Assembly (NCBI GenBank): GCA_900545085.1
Contig: UQXU01000002.1
Span: 1 to 62,196, forward strand
Reading direction: 5' to 3'
Length of the DNA: 62,196 nucleotides
Source: an uncultured Eubacteriales bacterium
GTDB lineage: Bacteria; Bacillota; Clostridia; Christensenellales; Christensenellaceae
Made by a program: the position numbers and the translations under genes
Notes under the pieces: model-generated
Told to the model about the DNA's origin: nothing
What the model saw: only the letters and a program-made list of their open reading frames with translations
The model's database searches: none
Shown: positions 16,939 to 25,394 of the stretch, piece after piece
How the letters are laid out: every line of letters begins with the position of its first letter
Position numbering within the stretch: position 1 is the first letter of the stretch

Positions 16939-17553
16939 CTATGCACGCTGTTTCAAAATCAAGGAATAGACCAGCGGAGAGATAGCCGAGAGCAAAAGAG
17001 CTGCGAGCGCAATATATGGCAGATGCAGCAGAGCGAATAATATCATGAGAAGCCCGCCAGCCACGAATGCAAATCCGCCGAAGCGGTTTATTTTACGCCG
17101 GTTTTCTGAACTGCAGCGTGAACGGAGCGTGAGGATGCCGAAGGAGGGATTGGCTTTTACTTTTGGGAGGTAATTACCTATCGCTACGAGAAGTATCCCT
17201 ACTATTACAGGTACGACAACTTCTATCTTAATTCCGAATCCAAGAGCGTAGTATATTGTCGTTGTGTAGAGTATTATCGTCATCACGGGAAGTACCCAGC
17301 CGAGAATTGCGCGCATAGAGGCGGGGCAGCCCCTGCGGCAGTCCGTCAGCGCATTTAGAATAATGTTAAAAACCGTCATCGCAGCGGGGATTCCGTATAC
17401 GACAAAGGGCTTCGCGGCGAAATTGTCAGGAGATCCGGAGACGTCCCAGTGTATCGGCATGTTTTCAGGCAGAGCGGAGTAGTGGAGAACACCGAGCAGA
17501 ATAGGCATAAGACATACTAAGCTGCTGAGCACATAATAAGATTTGCGTGACAT
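16939..17553 (-). CDS. sdpI: SdpI-family membrane protein (DUF1648)
   Basis: 204 residues with six predicted membrane helices. The N-terminal DUF1648 pattern PENMPIHWDVSGSPDNFAAK is characteristic, and the C-terminal helices match SdpI. In B. subtilis, SdpI protects against the SdpC cannibalism toxin and, on sensing it, sequesters SdpR at the membrane. Here it sits 16 bp after an sdpR-like gene, but no sdpABC toxin genes are visible, so it may give immunity to others' toxins or sense envelope stress. Confidence 0.85.
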   Translation of the reverse strand: MSRKSYYVLSSLVCLMPILLGVLHYSALPENMPIHWDVSGSPDNFAAKPFVVYGIPAAMTVFNIILNALTDCRRGCPASMRAILGWVLPVMTIILYTTTIYYALGFGIKIEVVVPVIVGILLVAIGNYLPKVKANPSFGILTLRSRCSSENRRKINRFGGFAFVAGGLLMILFALLHLPYIALAALLLSAISPLVYSLILKQRA

Positions 17554-17569
17554 GTGAAGCCTCCTTTTG

Positions 17570-17839
17570 TCATTGTTTGTCGATGAGCTCAGAAAGCCAG
17601 AGCATAGCTTCCTGGACTACGCTGGCGTTCAGCTCATAGTAGACGAAGTTCTTTTCTTTGTTCTCAAATATGAGGTCAGCTTTTTTCAGCTGAGAGAGAT
17701 GATAGGATATCGTCGCGGAAGTCAGGTCGAAATGAGCGGCTATGTCTCCGGCGGACATGCGGCCTTGCTTTCGCAGAAGTACGAGTATGTCGCGTCGGAC
17801 GTGGTCGGACAACGCTTTGAAGGTTTTGGCAAAACTCAA
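17570..17839 (-). CDS. sdpR: ArsR-family autorepressor, SdpR type
   Basis: 89-residue winged-helix repressor. The ArsR core is visible: FKALSDHVRRDILVLL, GDIAAHFDLTSATISYHLSQL (recognition helix), and the wing KNFVYYELN. It has no Cys metal site, in line with SdpR rather than metal sensors. The start is TTG at 17839 with GGAGG 6 bp upstream. Two near-identical palindromes flank its promoter, indicating autoregulation of the sdpR-sdpI operon, relieved in the known system when SdpI binds SdpR. Confidence 0.88.
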   Translation of the reverse strand: MSFAKTFKALSDHVRRDILVLLRKQGRMSAGDIAAHFDLTSATISYHLSQLKKADLIFENKEKNFVYYELNASVVQEAMLWLSELIDKQ

Positions 17840-17856
17840 AATGCACCTCCGGCAAT

Positions 17857-17880
17857 CTATTTAGAATTTTTTCTAAATAG
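17857..17880. promoter_or_regulatory. SdpR operator 1 (proximal)
   Basis: 24-bp inverted repeat with arms CTATTTAG/CTAAATAG around an A/T centre. It lies between the -10 box and the sdpR start, so bound repressor would block RNA polymerase. Confidence 0.75.
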
Positions 17881-17909
17881 ATTATATGTGATGAAGCATC
17901 AAATGTCAA
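17881..17909 (-). promoter_or_regulatory. Promoter of sdpR-sdpI
   Basis: Perfect consensus TTGACA (17904-17909), 17-bp spacer, TATAAT (17881-17886) on the minus strand, lying exactly between two operators. Confidence 0.88.
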
Positions 17910-17910
17910 G

Positions 17911-17938
17911 AACTATTTAGATTTTTTTCTAAATAGTT
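17911..17938. promoter_or_regulatory. SdpR operator 2 (distal)
   Basis: 28-bp inverted repeat with arms AACTATTTAG/CTAAATAGTT, just upstream of the -35. It shares its core with operator 1; centres are 56 bp apart. Confidence 0.75.
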
Positions 17939-18034
17939 CTTTATGCCAATTTACCGTAAAAACATTGTTTTTCTTGCAAAATACATACTCATTTGTTATT
18001 ATTAAAATCAAGAAGGCATATGTGAGGAGACGGA

Positions 18035-18700
18035 ATGAGCGTAAAAGCAGTTATATTTGATCTGGATGGAACTCTGGCGGATACAATATCTGATATTTCA
18101 AAAAGCTGCCGCGAATTTATGTCGAAATACGGAGATTTTGACGTCACTGACGATGTTGTTCGCAGATGCGTCGGAGGCGGGGCGAGGAAGCTGCTGTCGC
18201 GGCTGTACGATCTGTACGGCATAGAAGCGGATGCGTCTGAAGATGAGGCAGAGTATCGTGCGATATACGTGCGGGAGACGGGCGGCTCCAGCGGCCTTTA
18301 TCCCGGAGCGGCGGAACTGCTGCCGGAATTGCGCAAGGCCGGAGTTTATACTGCTGTGGCTACGATGAAACCGCGGGATGTAACAAAAGTCTTCGCAGAA
18401 AAGACCGGTCTGGCGGATATGACGGATTGCATATATGCTTTTGAAGACATGCTGCGTCCCAAGCCGGACGGATGGGTAGTGCAGGATGTGGCTGACAGAA
18501 TAGGAATCTCCGCGTGGGAGACCGTAATGGTCGGGGACAGCGCGGGAGACGTCCTTACGGGAAAAAATGCAGGCGGCGCCTCGATAGGAGTCTTGTGGGG
18601 CTATGGCGACCGCGCGGAGCTGCTTGAAGCAGAGGCAGATGCGTATGTAAGCGATATGAAAGAGCTCATGCGCGAGCTGCTCGCGAGAACGAAAATCTGA
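18035..18700 (+). CDS. HAD-family phosphatase, phosphoglycolate phosphatase-like
   Basis: 221 residues. HAD motif I FDLDGTLADT (nucleophile Asp and acid/base Asp), motif II around AVATMKPRD (Thr), Lys in LRPKPDGW, and motif IV GDSAGDVLTGKNAG. The helical cap between motifs I and II is the Gph/PGMB type. Likely cytoplasmic hydrolysis of a small phosphoester; substrate cannot be told from sequence. It is 16 bp upstream of the STAS gene and may share its transcript, although a functional link to the sigma cluster is not evident. Confidence 0.85.
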   Translation: MSVKAVIFDLDGTLADTISDISKSCREFMSKYGDFDVTDDVVRRCVGGGARKLLSRLYDLYGIEADASEDEAEYRAIYVRETGGSSGLYPGAAELLPELRKAGVYTAVATMKPRDVTKVFAEKTGLADMTDCIYAFEDMLRPKPDGWVVQDVADRIGISAWETVMVGDSAGDVLTGKNAGGASIGVLWGYGDRAELLEAEADAYVSDMKELMRELLARTKI

Positions 18701-18716
18701 CAGGGAGGGACTAACT

Positions 18717-19019
18717 ATGCTGAAAGATAAGTCATTCGCCGATGGGAAATGGACGCTGGCTCTGGAAGGCGACATAGACATCTACAATATATCTCAGTTC
18801 AAACAGACTATGATGGGTCTTGAGGGAGCGGAAGTTGACGTGGATTTCTCGTCTGTTTCTTTTATTGATTCCACAGGAATAGGCACGCTGGTCTCGACGC
18901 TGTGCGAGAATGCGAAAGCGGGATATAAAGTGCGCTTTTTGAATTTGCCGCCGTATATATTCCGCGTGTTTAAATTGACTAATTTAGACTTGATATTTGA
19001 ACTCAAGGAGGCTGAGTGA
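18717..19019 (+). CDS. STAS-domain anti-sigma factor antagonist (RsbV/SpoIIAA-like)
   Basis: 100-residue single STAS domain. The conserved phosphorylation loop FIDSTGIGTL is intact, with Ser52 at the position phosphorylated by RsbW/SpoIIAB kinases. In known systems the unphosphorylated form binds the anti-sigma factor and frees the sigma factor. First of three tightly packed genes with an RsbW-like protein (4-bp overlap) and a SigB/F-type sigma factor. GGGAGGGAC precedes the ATG. Confidence 0.88.
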   Translation: MLKDKSFADGKWTLALEGDIDIYNISQFKQTMMGLEGAEVDVDFSSVSFIDSTGIGTLVSTLCENAKAGYKVRFLNLPPYIFRVFKLTNLDLIFELKEAE

Positions 19020-19402
19020 AGATGGACAGCATGAGTCTTACTCTTCCGGCGAAAAGCGATTATGTGCTGGCGCTTCGGCTTTTTATATCCGGCGTGGCGG
19101 CTCGGACTGATATGCATGTGGAGGATATAGAGGACGTCAAAAGCGCGATAAACGAAGCGTGCGTGCTGTTGCTCTCCGGCGTAGAAAGCGGAAAGCTGAA
19201 GGTGGACGTGTATATTCATGAGCACGGAATGGATGTGGAGATAACGGCTGAGGACTGCGAATACGGCAGTGAGAGGCTGGATGAAATCACATTTGAAATA
19301 TCCCGGATGATGATCGCAGGAATGACGGTTAACAGTGGGATAGCTAGAGATGCAAAGGGATTATTCAAAAGTGTAAGCATGAGCTTTGCGGCGCTGACAT
19401 GA
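19016..19402 (+). CDS. RsbW-like anti-sigma protein with degenerate ATP site
   Basis: 128 residues. It aligns along its first half with RsbW (VLALRLFISGVAARTDMHVEDIEDVKSAINEAC), and operon position between STAS and sigma genes fits an anti-sigma factor. However, the N-box reads NEACVLLL: Glu47 is kept but the Mg/ATP Asn (position 51) is Leu. The DxGxG box is replaced by AEDCEYG, and the GxGL lid is absent. The protein is also about 15-30 residues shorter than RsbW. It may therefore bind partners without kinase activity. GTG at 19016 overlaps the STAS stop; ATG 19022 is an alternative start. Confidence 0.78.
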   Translation: MKMDSMSLTLPAKSDYVLALRLFISGVAARTDMHVEDIEDVKSAINEACVLLLSGVESGKLKVDVYIHEHGMDVEITAEDCEYGSERLDEITFEISRMMIAGMTVNSGIARDAKGLFKSVSMSFAALT

Positions 19403-19429
19403 CGGCGGAAGATACAAAGGATAAGAAAT

Positions 19430-20152
19430 ATGACTGACCGGCAGATAGATTCTCTGTTTGAAAAATATATGCAAACGCACTCGCCGGAGCTGCGCAATGC
19501 AATAGTGGATCATTATCTTTACCTCGCCAAGATAATCGCGAAGAAATTCGTAGGGCGAGGGGAGGATTTTGACGACCTCGTGCAGGTTGCGTCTATGGCG
19601 CTTGTAGGTGCGGTAGAACGATTTTCGCCGGAAAAGAAAGTGAAATTCGTGAGCTATGCCGCGCCGTGCATGATAGGCGAGATTAAGAACCATTTTAGAG
19701 ATAAATCGCGTTTGGTTAAGCTTTCGCGTAAGGATTCTGACGAGCTGATAAAGCTGAAAACTCTGCGGAAGGAAATGAGCGGCGGAGATCCGACCGCTGC
19801 GGAACTCGCGGAGGCTATGGACGTGAGCGAAGAACGCGTGCTGGAGCTTTTGGAAATATCGCGCAGCTCGTCTGTAGTATCTTTGGATTTGGAAACGAAT
19901 GAGGACGGAATGTCTATTAGAGATACTCTCGGAAGAGATGACGACGAGTTTATAAAATTTGAAAACCGCGATTTTTTAAACAAGGCAATAGCCGATTTGC
20001 CGGAGAACGAGCGCATGATTATATATTATAGATACGTGCGCGGCATGTCGCAGCGCGACGTAGCGGAAAAAATGGGCGTTTCTCAAATGTCGGTATCTCG
20101 CAGCGAGAGAAAAATCCTTGGGAAGCTGAGAGAAAAAATTCAGGCAGGATGA
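19430..20152 (+). CDS. SigB/SigF/SigG-family RNA polymerase sigma factor
   Basis: 240-residue group 3 sigma-70. Region 2 is DFDDLVQVASMALVGAVERFSPEKKVKF..YA with the following IGEIKNHFRDK typical of the SigB/F/G subfamily; region 3 lies around DPTAAELAEAMDVSEERV; region 4 helix-turn-helix is MSQRDVAEKMGVSQMSVSR. Genetic context (STAS, RsbW-like, sigma) suits a stress or developmental sigma under partner switching. Gene sizes differ from the spoIIA operon, so SigB-like is favoured over SigF. No autoregulatory promoter was identified upstream. Confidence 0.9.
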   Translation: MTDRQIDSLFEKYMQTHSPELRNAIVDHYLYLAKIIAKKFVGRGEDFDDLVQVASMALVGAVERFSPEKKVKFVSYAAPCMIGEIKNHFRDKSRLVKLSRKDSDELIKLKTLRKEMSGGDPTAAELAEAMDVSEERVLELLEISRSSSVVSLDLETNEDGMSIRDTLGRDDDEFIKFENRDFLNKAIADLPENERMIIYYRYVRGMSQRDVAEKMGVSQMSVSRSERKILGKLREKIQAG

Positions 20153-20182
20153 TGTATTTTGCGAAAAAAGATAATATTTTTA

Positions 20183-20212
20183 TTGACAAGCCGAAGCCTA
20201 TGATGATATAAT
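20183..20212 (+). promoter_or_regulatory. Promoter of tRNA-Arg / tRNA-His
   Basis: TTGACA (20183-20188), 18-bp spacer, TATAAT (20207-20212), 30 bp before the first tRNA. Confidence 0.8.
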
Positions 20213-20242
20213 AACAACTGCGTCAGACATTCGGCGTAAAAT

Positions 20243-20319
20243 GCGTCTGTAGCTCAGCTGGATAGAGCAACGGCCTTCTAAGCCGTAGGTCCTGGGTTCG
20301 AATCCCCGCAGACGCGCCA
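20243..20319 (+). tRNA. tRNA-Arg (anticodon TCT)
   Basis: Acceptor GCGTCTG/CAGACGC; D-arm GCTC...GAGC; anticodon loop CTTCTAA in ACGGC/GCCGT gives TCT; T-arm TGGG-TTCGAAT-CCCC; G + CCA encoded. It reads AGA. Confidence 0.95.
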
Positions 20320-20323
20320 ATAT

Positions 20324-20401
20324 GGTGGGTGTAGCTCAGTTGGTTAGAGTGCCAGGTTGTGGCCCTGGAGGTCGTGGGTTCGACTCCCACTACTCACCCC
20401 A
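20324..20401 (+). tRNA. tRNA-His (anticodon GTG)
   Basis: Acceptor GTGGGTG/TACTCAC with the extra G at -1 opposite C73, the His identity mark; anticodon loop TTGTGGC gives GTG; T-arm GTGGG-TTCGACT-CCCAC; CCA encoded. 4 bp after tRNA-Arg. Confidence 0.95.
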
Positions 20402-20407
20402 TTAAAA

Positions 20408-20442
20408 AAGCGGTTTGCTGTTTATGCAAACCGCTTTCTTTT
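20408..20442 (+). terminator. Terminator after tRNA-His (likely bidirectional)
   Basis: GCGGTTTGC/GCAAACCGC hairpin followed by TTTCTTTT; the convergent AEC gene can use the A run on the other side. Confidence 0.88.
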
Positions 20443-20449
20443 GTTGTCT

Positions 20450-21367
20450 TTACGAAAGTAAAAGCGTTAGGACAGGGATAGTGACCATAGATAGCAGCGT
20501 AGTGAAGAAAATTCCCTTCGCTGCGAGCTTTTGGTCTCCGCCATACTCAATGGATACCATAGTTGTGTTTGTAGCGGTAGGCATTCCGGAGAGAACGGCG
20601 AACACGGCGACCACAGATGCGCCAAGAGAGGTCAGCCCTTCGAGAAGCAGGAATATGACTGCGGGCAGCACGATGAGCTTGACCGCGGTGTATGCGTATA
20701 TGCGCCAGCTGTCGAAGAGCTCGCGGAACGGCATGGAAGCTATCGTAGCGCCGAGAAGTATCATGGCGACGGGCGTGGTCACATTCCCCAGAGTGTCCAG
20801 TGTATTCATAAGAAGCTCGGGCATTTTAAAATCCAGGAAAAACAGTATTATAGACAATACGGCCGAGATGAGCGGGATGTTGAGCAAAAGGCGGGGGTTG
20901 AACTTCCCCGTGCCGCCTGACATCATGCGTATGCCTATGGAAAATACGAGAAGGTAGAACGGAACATTGAATATAACGGCGTATATCAAATATTCGCTGC
21001 CGAAAATCGCATCGATGACAGGGAAACCCATAAAGCCGACGTTGCCAAACATCATCATGAATATGTAAGTGCCCTTTTCTTTTTTCGGGACGCGCAGCGC
21101 GTGTACGAATATGAAACCTATGATTCCGTATATGAAATAAATCGCTACGGACAGAAGCAGCATATTAAAGACGTCTCCTTTGGAGATTATGCCGCTGCTT
21201 CCGAGAAATGACGATAATATCTGAGCAGGCAGAGATATGTTGAGCACCAGCTTGGTGAAGCGGACGTTGGCTGCGTCGTCTAAAATATGTACGCGGTACA
21301 TTATATATCCTACCGCCATCATCAAAAACAAAGAGAGCATCTGCTGTATAATATACGAAAAATCCAA
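20450..21367 (-). CDS. AEC (auxin efflux carrier) family transporter
   Basis: About 305 residues with ten predicted membrane helices in two five-helix halves. The N-terminal MLSLFLMMAVGYIMYR, the helix-4-region MMFGNVGFMGFPVI and the C-terminal SGMPTATNTTMVSIEYGGD are AEC/BASS-type features. Bacterial AEC proteins export or import small organic acids such as malate; substrate here is unknown. TTG at 21367 is preferred because GGAGG lies 11 bp upstream of it, inside a longer frame starting at GTG 21388. Monocistronic. Confidence 0.88.
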   Translation of the reverse strand: MDFSYIIQQMLSLFLMMAVGYIMYRVHILDDAANVRFTKLVLNISLPAQILSSFLGSSGIISKGDVFNMLLLSVAIYFIYGIIGFIFVHALRVPKKEKGTYIFMMMFGNVGFMGFPVIDAIFGSEYLIYAVIFNVPFYLLVFSIGIRMMSGGTGKFNPRLLLNIPLISAVLSIILFFLDFKMPELLMNTLDTLGNVTTPVAMILLGATIASMPFRELFDSWRIYAYTAVKLIVLPAVIFLLLEGLTSLGASVVAVFAVLSGMPTATNTTMVSIEYGGDQKLAAKGIFFTTLLSMVTIPVLTLLLS

Positions 21368-21793
21368 AATTAAAAGCACCTCCGACACATAATGCAGCTA
21401 TATATAAAAATATAACAGAAACAGGCCGAAGTTGAAAGATAAAATATAGTTTTTTCAGGAAATACGAAAATAAAACTGCCCGCCGTTATCAGGTCGGGCG
21501 TTTTGTGCTGCGCCAGAGCTTGTGCGCCGGAGTGGTTTTCTTGACTTTATAATACAATTTATAGCTGCGAAATTCTACCTGAGTTGCGTTATATTGCTGT
21601 TAAATTCAAAAAAAGTAAACGCCGAATTGCGTTCCGATATGATTTATGCCATAACAAAACTGCTGACATCTGTGAAAAGCTGTGATATAATTTAAATATA
21701 CAGTGAACATAATCGCTCATAAGCATTCCCGTCGTCGTGTACGGTTTTTTGTCTGCGCTGAGCGAAAGGATAAAAGCTTTTTTGGAGGATGAA
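21368..21793. other. Intergenic region with an orphan hairpin and dehydrogenase promoter
   Basis: No gene is seen. CGCCCGACC/GGTCGGGCG-like hairpin at about 21478-21503, followed by TTTTG on the plus strand, resembles a terminator with no gene in front; it may be a relic. The plus-strand promoter CTGACA (21663-21668), 17-bp spacer, TATAAT (21686-21691) drives the acyl-CoA dehydrogenase. Confidence 0.55.
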
Positions 21794-23362
21794 ATGAGCT
21801 ACATTTACACGAAGGAACAACAGGAGTTCAAGGATAAGATCCGCGAATTCGCGCTCAAGGAAGTTGCGCCTGATATGGACAGAATAGACCGCGAGGCGGA
21901 ATACCCTCTGCGTACGGTAAAAATGCTGGGGGAGCTGGGCTATCTGGGAATGCCCTTTCCTAAAGAATACGGCGGAGGCGAAATAGACTATCTCAGATAT
22001 GTAATGGCAGTTGAGGAAATGTCTAAGATATGTCCTTCTCACGGAGTAATAATACAGACGCATAACGCGCTCTGCTGCTGGCCTATATTTACATACGGAA
22101 CGGAAGAACAGAAGCGTAAGTATCTGCCTAAGCTGCTGAGAGGCGAGCACATAGGCTGCTTTGGTCTGACAGAGCCGAACGCGGGGACGGACGCGGCTAT
22201 GCAGCAGACTATAGCAGTGGACTGCGGAGATCATTGGGTGCTGAACGGCTCGAAGATGTTCATATCGGGCGGAGCGGTTGCAGACGTTGCCGTGGTCATG
22301 GCTATGACGGATAAATCCAAAGGAACAAAGGGCATAAGCGCATTCATAGTGGAAAAGACCTTCCCCGGTTTCTACACAGGCAAGACAGAAGACAAAATGG
22401 GAATACGCGGTTCGACAGTCACGGAGCTGGTCTTCGACGACTGCATAGTTCCAAAGGAGAATCTGCTCGGCGAGCAGGGCAAGGGCTTTAAAGTGGCTAT
22501 GAGCTCGCTGGACGTAGGCCGTCTCGGAATTGCGGCCCAGGCGTTGGGTATAGCGCAGGGCGCGTTCGACATGACGGTAGAATACATGAAGATGCGCGAG
22601 CAGTTTGGAAAGAACCTCAGCAAGTATCAGGCTCTGGCGTTTGAAATGGCGACTTTAAAAACTAAAATAGAGGGCGCGCGCCTGCTGCTTTATAACGCGG
22701 CGGAAATTCGTGAGAAGGGACTGCCGAACACGACGGAGACAGCGGCGATGGCTAAGCTCGCATGCTCTGAGGTCGCTATGGAGGTGACGACAAAGGCCGT
22801 TCAGTTCCACGGCGGATACGGATATATAAAAGATCTGCCTATAGAGAGATTCATGCGCGACGCGAAGATTACGCAGATATACGAGGGCACATCGCAGGTA
22901 ATGAAGCTCGTAATCTCCGGCAACATATTCGCAGGCAAAAAGAAAGAAGCTAAAGAGCCTTGCAAATTTGTAACTCCCGCTGAGCTGGCGGCCGTACTCA
23001 AGGCGGAGAAGGGCGAGGTCATTTGCTCCGGCGGCAGAGGCCTGCGCAAGACGGGTAACTTCGAGATAATAGAGCAGCTCGCAAAGGCGCTCTCGGGCAG
23101 CGTGGGTGCTTCTCGCGGAGCTGTAGCGGAGGGCTGGATAGAAGAAGCGAAGCAGGTCGGCATGACAGGGCGGAAGGTCGCTCCTCACGTGTATGTCGCA
23201 TGCGGAATATCCGGAATGATGCAGCATCTGGCCGGCATTGCAGAGGCAGATATAGTGGTTGCGATTAACAAAAACGCCGAGGCGCCTATCTTTGCCGCGG
23301 CGGATTATGGAATCGTAGGCGATCTGTACGAAATCATACCGCAGATAATAGAAAATCTATAA
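21794..23362 (+). CDS. Acyl-CoA dehydrogenase fused to an EtfA FAD-binding domain
   Basis: 522 residues from ATG 21794 (GGAGG 8 bp upstream). Residues 1-380 are a complete short-chain acyl-CoA dehydrogenase: GLTEPNAGTDAA, VLNGSKMFISGG, GGYGYIKDLPIERFMRD and the catalytic base Glu364 in IYEGT. Residues 390-522 match the C-terminal domain of electron-transfer flavoprotein alpha: CSGGRGLRKTGNF, SVGASRGAVAEGW, QVGMTGRKVAPHVYVACGISG, HLAG and INKNAEAPIF..ADYGIVGDL, the FAD-binding signature. The enzyme probably oxidises or reduces a short acyl-CoA and passes electrons through its own FAD domain. No etfB or full etfA is nearby. One continuous frame, so not a misassembled pair. Confidence 0.93.
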   Translation: MSYIYTKEQQEFKDKIREFALKEVAPDMDRIDREAEYPLRTVKMLGELGYLGMPFPKEYGGGEIDYLRYVMAVEEMSKICPSHGVIIQTHNALCCWPIFTYGTEEQKRKYLPKLLRGEHIGCFGLTEPNAGTDAAMQQTIAVDCGDHWVLNGSKMFISGGAVADVAVVMAMTDKSKGTKGISAFIVEKTFPGFYTGKTEDKMGIRGSTVTELVFDDCIVPKENLLGEQGKGFKVAMSSLDVGRLGIAAQALGIAQGAFDMTVEYMKMREQFGKNLSKYQALAFEMATLKTKIEGARLLLYNAAEIREKGLPNTTETAAMAKLACSEVAMEVTTKAVQFHGGYGYIKDLPIERFMRDAKITQIYEGTSQVMKLVISGNIFAGKKKEAKEPCKFVTPAELAAVLKAEKGEVICSGGRGLRKTGNFEIIEQLAKALSGSVGASRGAVAEGWIEEAKQVGMTGRKVAPHVYVACGISGMMQHLAGIAEADIVVAINKNAEAPIFAAADYGIVGDLYEIIPQIIENL

Positions 23363-23375
23363 TTTTATAAATCAA

Positions 23376-23411
23376 GAGTGAGGATATTGCAGCGGCTTCC
23401 TCACTCTTTAC
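23376..23411 (+). terminator. Terminator after the dehydrogenase-EtfA fusion
   Basis: GAGTGAGGA/TCCTCACTC hairpin followed by TTTAC. Confidence 0.75.
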
Positions 23412-23468
23412 GTCTGAATCATATCGGAAAAAACTGTACTTTTTTACTGAATTGTGATAATATATTAA

Positions 23469-24536
<1,068 letters not shown>

Positions 24537-24551
24537 GAGATGTTTTTCCGG

Positions 24552-24585
24552 CCTCCCTTTCGAGCAGAGGGAGGTCTTTATTTTG
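24552..24585 (+). terminator. Terminator after gap
   Basis: CCTCCCT/AGGGAGG hairpin followed by TCTTTATTTT. Confidence 0.85.
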
Positions 24586-24689
24586 TTTGCGGCTGATTTG
24601 ATTATCGGCGGATTAGGTCTGTATGCCTCGCGGCTCGGTTGCGGGACGGAGGCAAGTGCGGTATAATTAAAAAAACTCGGGAGGGAAGT

Positions 24690-25391
24690 ATGGCGGATTT
24701 TTCAAGGACAGAGCTGCTTTTAGGCGGAGAGGCTATGTCCAAACTCAATCGTGCGAGAGTGGCGGTTTTCGGCCTGGGCGGCGTAGGCTCTTATGTAGTC
24801 GAGGCGCTGGTGCGCTCGGGCGTGGGGGAGCTTTTTCTCGCTGACGGAGATACGGTATCCCCGTCTAATGTAAACAGGCAGATAATAGCTACGCAAAGGA
24901 CTATAGGTATGCAAAAAACAAAAGCGGCGGAAAAGAGAGCGAAGGAGATAAATCCCGATGTAAAAATAGTGACCTTCGGAGAGTATTTTACTCGAGAGAA
25001 TGCAGGCGCAATAGATTTTTCTGAATTTGATTATACGGCAGACGCGATAGATATGGTCTCGTCTAAGCTGCTTTTGGTCAAGCTGTGCGCTGATGCGTGT
25101 ACGCCTATAATATCCAGTATGGGAACGGGCGGGAAGCTGAGTCCCGCAAAGCTCGAGGTCGCTGATATATACAGCACGGATACGTGTCCTTTAGCCAGAG
25201 TGATGCGCCGAGAATTGAGAAAAATGGGCATAAAGAAGCTAAAGACTGTATTTTCGCGCGAGACGCCGTTCTCTCCGGGGGGATATGTCTCGGCGGACGG
25301 AAGGCATACTCCGGGGAGCTGCGCGTTTGTCCCGGCGGCGGCGGGCTTGATGATTGCGTCTGAGATAGTAAAGGATATAGCGGGGGTTTAG
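24690..25391 (+). CDS. tcdA: tRNA threonylcarbamoyladenosine dehydratase
   Basis: E1/ThiF-like enzyme that cyclises t6A37 of tRNA to ct6A using ATP. 233 residues from ATG 24690 (GGGAGGGAAGT upstream). Nucleotide-binding GLGGVGSYVVEAL, then DGDTVSPSNVNRQ and DAIDMVSSK are the TcdA/HesA pattern. C-terminal GGYVSADGRHTPGSCAFVPAAAGL is also family-typical. It overlaps no gene but is 3 bp from queH, making a two-gene tRNA-modification operon. Confidence 0.92.
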   Translation: MADFSRTELLLGGEAMSKLNRARVAVFGLGGVGSYVVEALVRSGVGELFLADGDTVSPSNVNRQIIATQRTIGMQKTKAAEKRAKEINPDVKIVTFGEYFTRENAGAIDFSEFDYTADAIDMVSSKLLLVKLCADACTPIISSMGTGGKLSPAKLEVADIYSTDTCPLARVMRRELRKMGIKKLKTVFSRETPFSPGGYVSADGRHTPGSCAFVPAAAGLMIASEIVKDIAGV

Positions 25392-25394
25392 AAA

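Noticed and set aside
18717..20152. spoIIAA-spoIIAB-sigF operon
   Set aside because: Gene lengths, the degenerate ATP site of the middle protein and the sigma factor's N-terminus differ from the spoIIA operon; SigB-like partner-switch cluster is the better description.
21478..21503. Terminator of an unseen gene
   Set aside because: A hairpin with short T tail exists, but no plus-strand gene precedes it; kept as an orphan hairpin in the intergenic entry.
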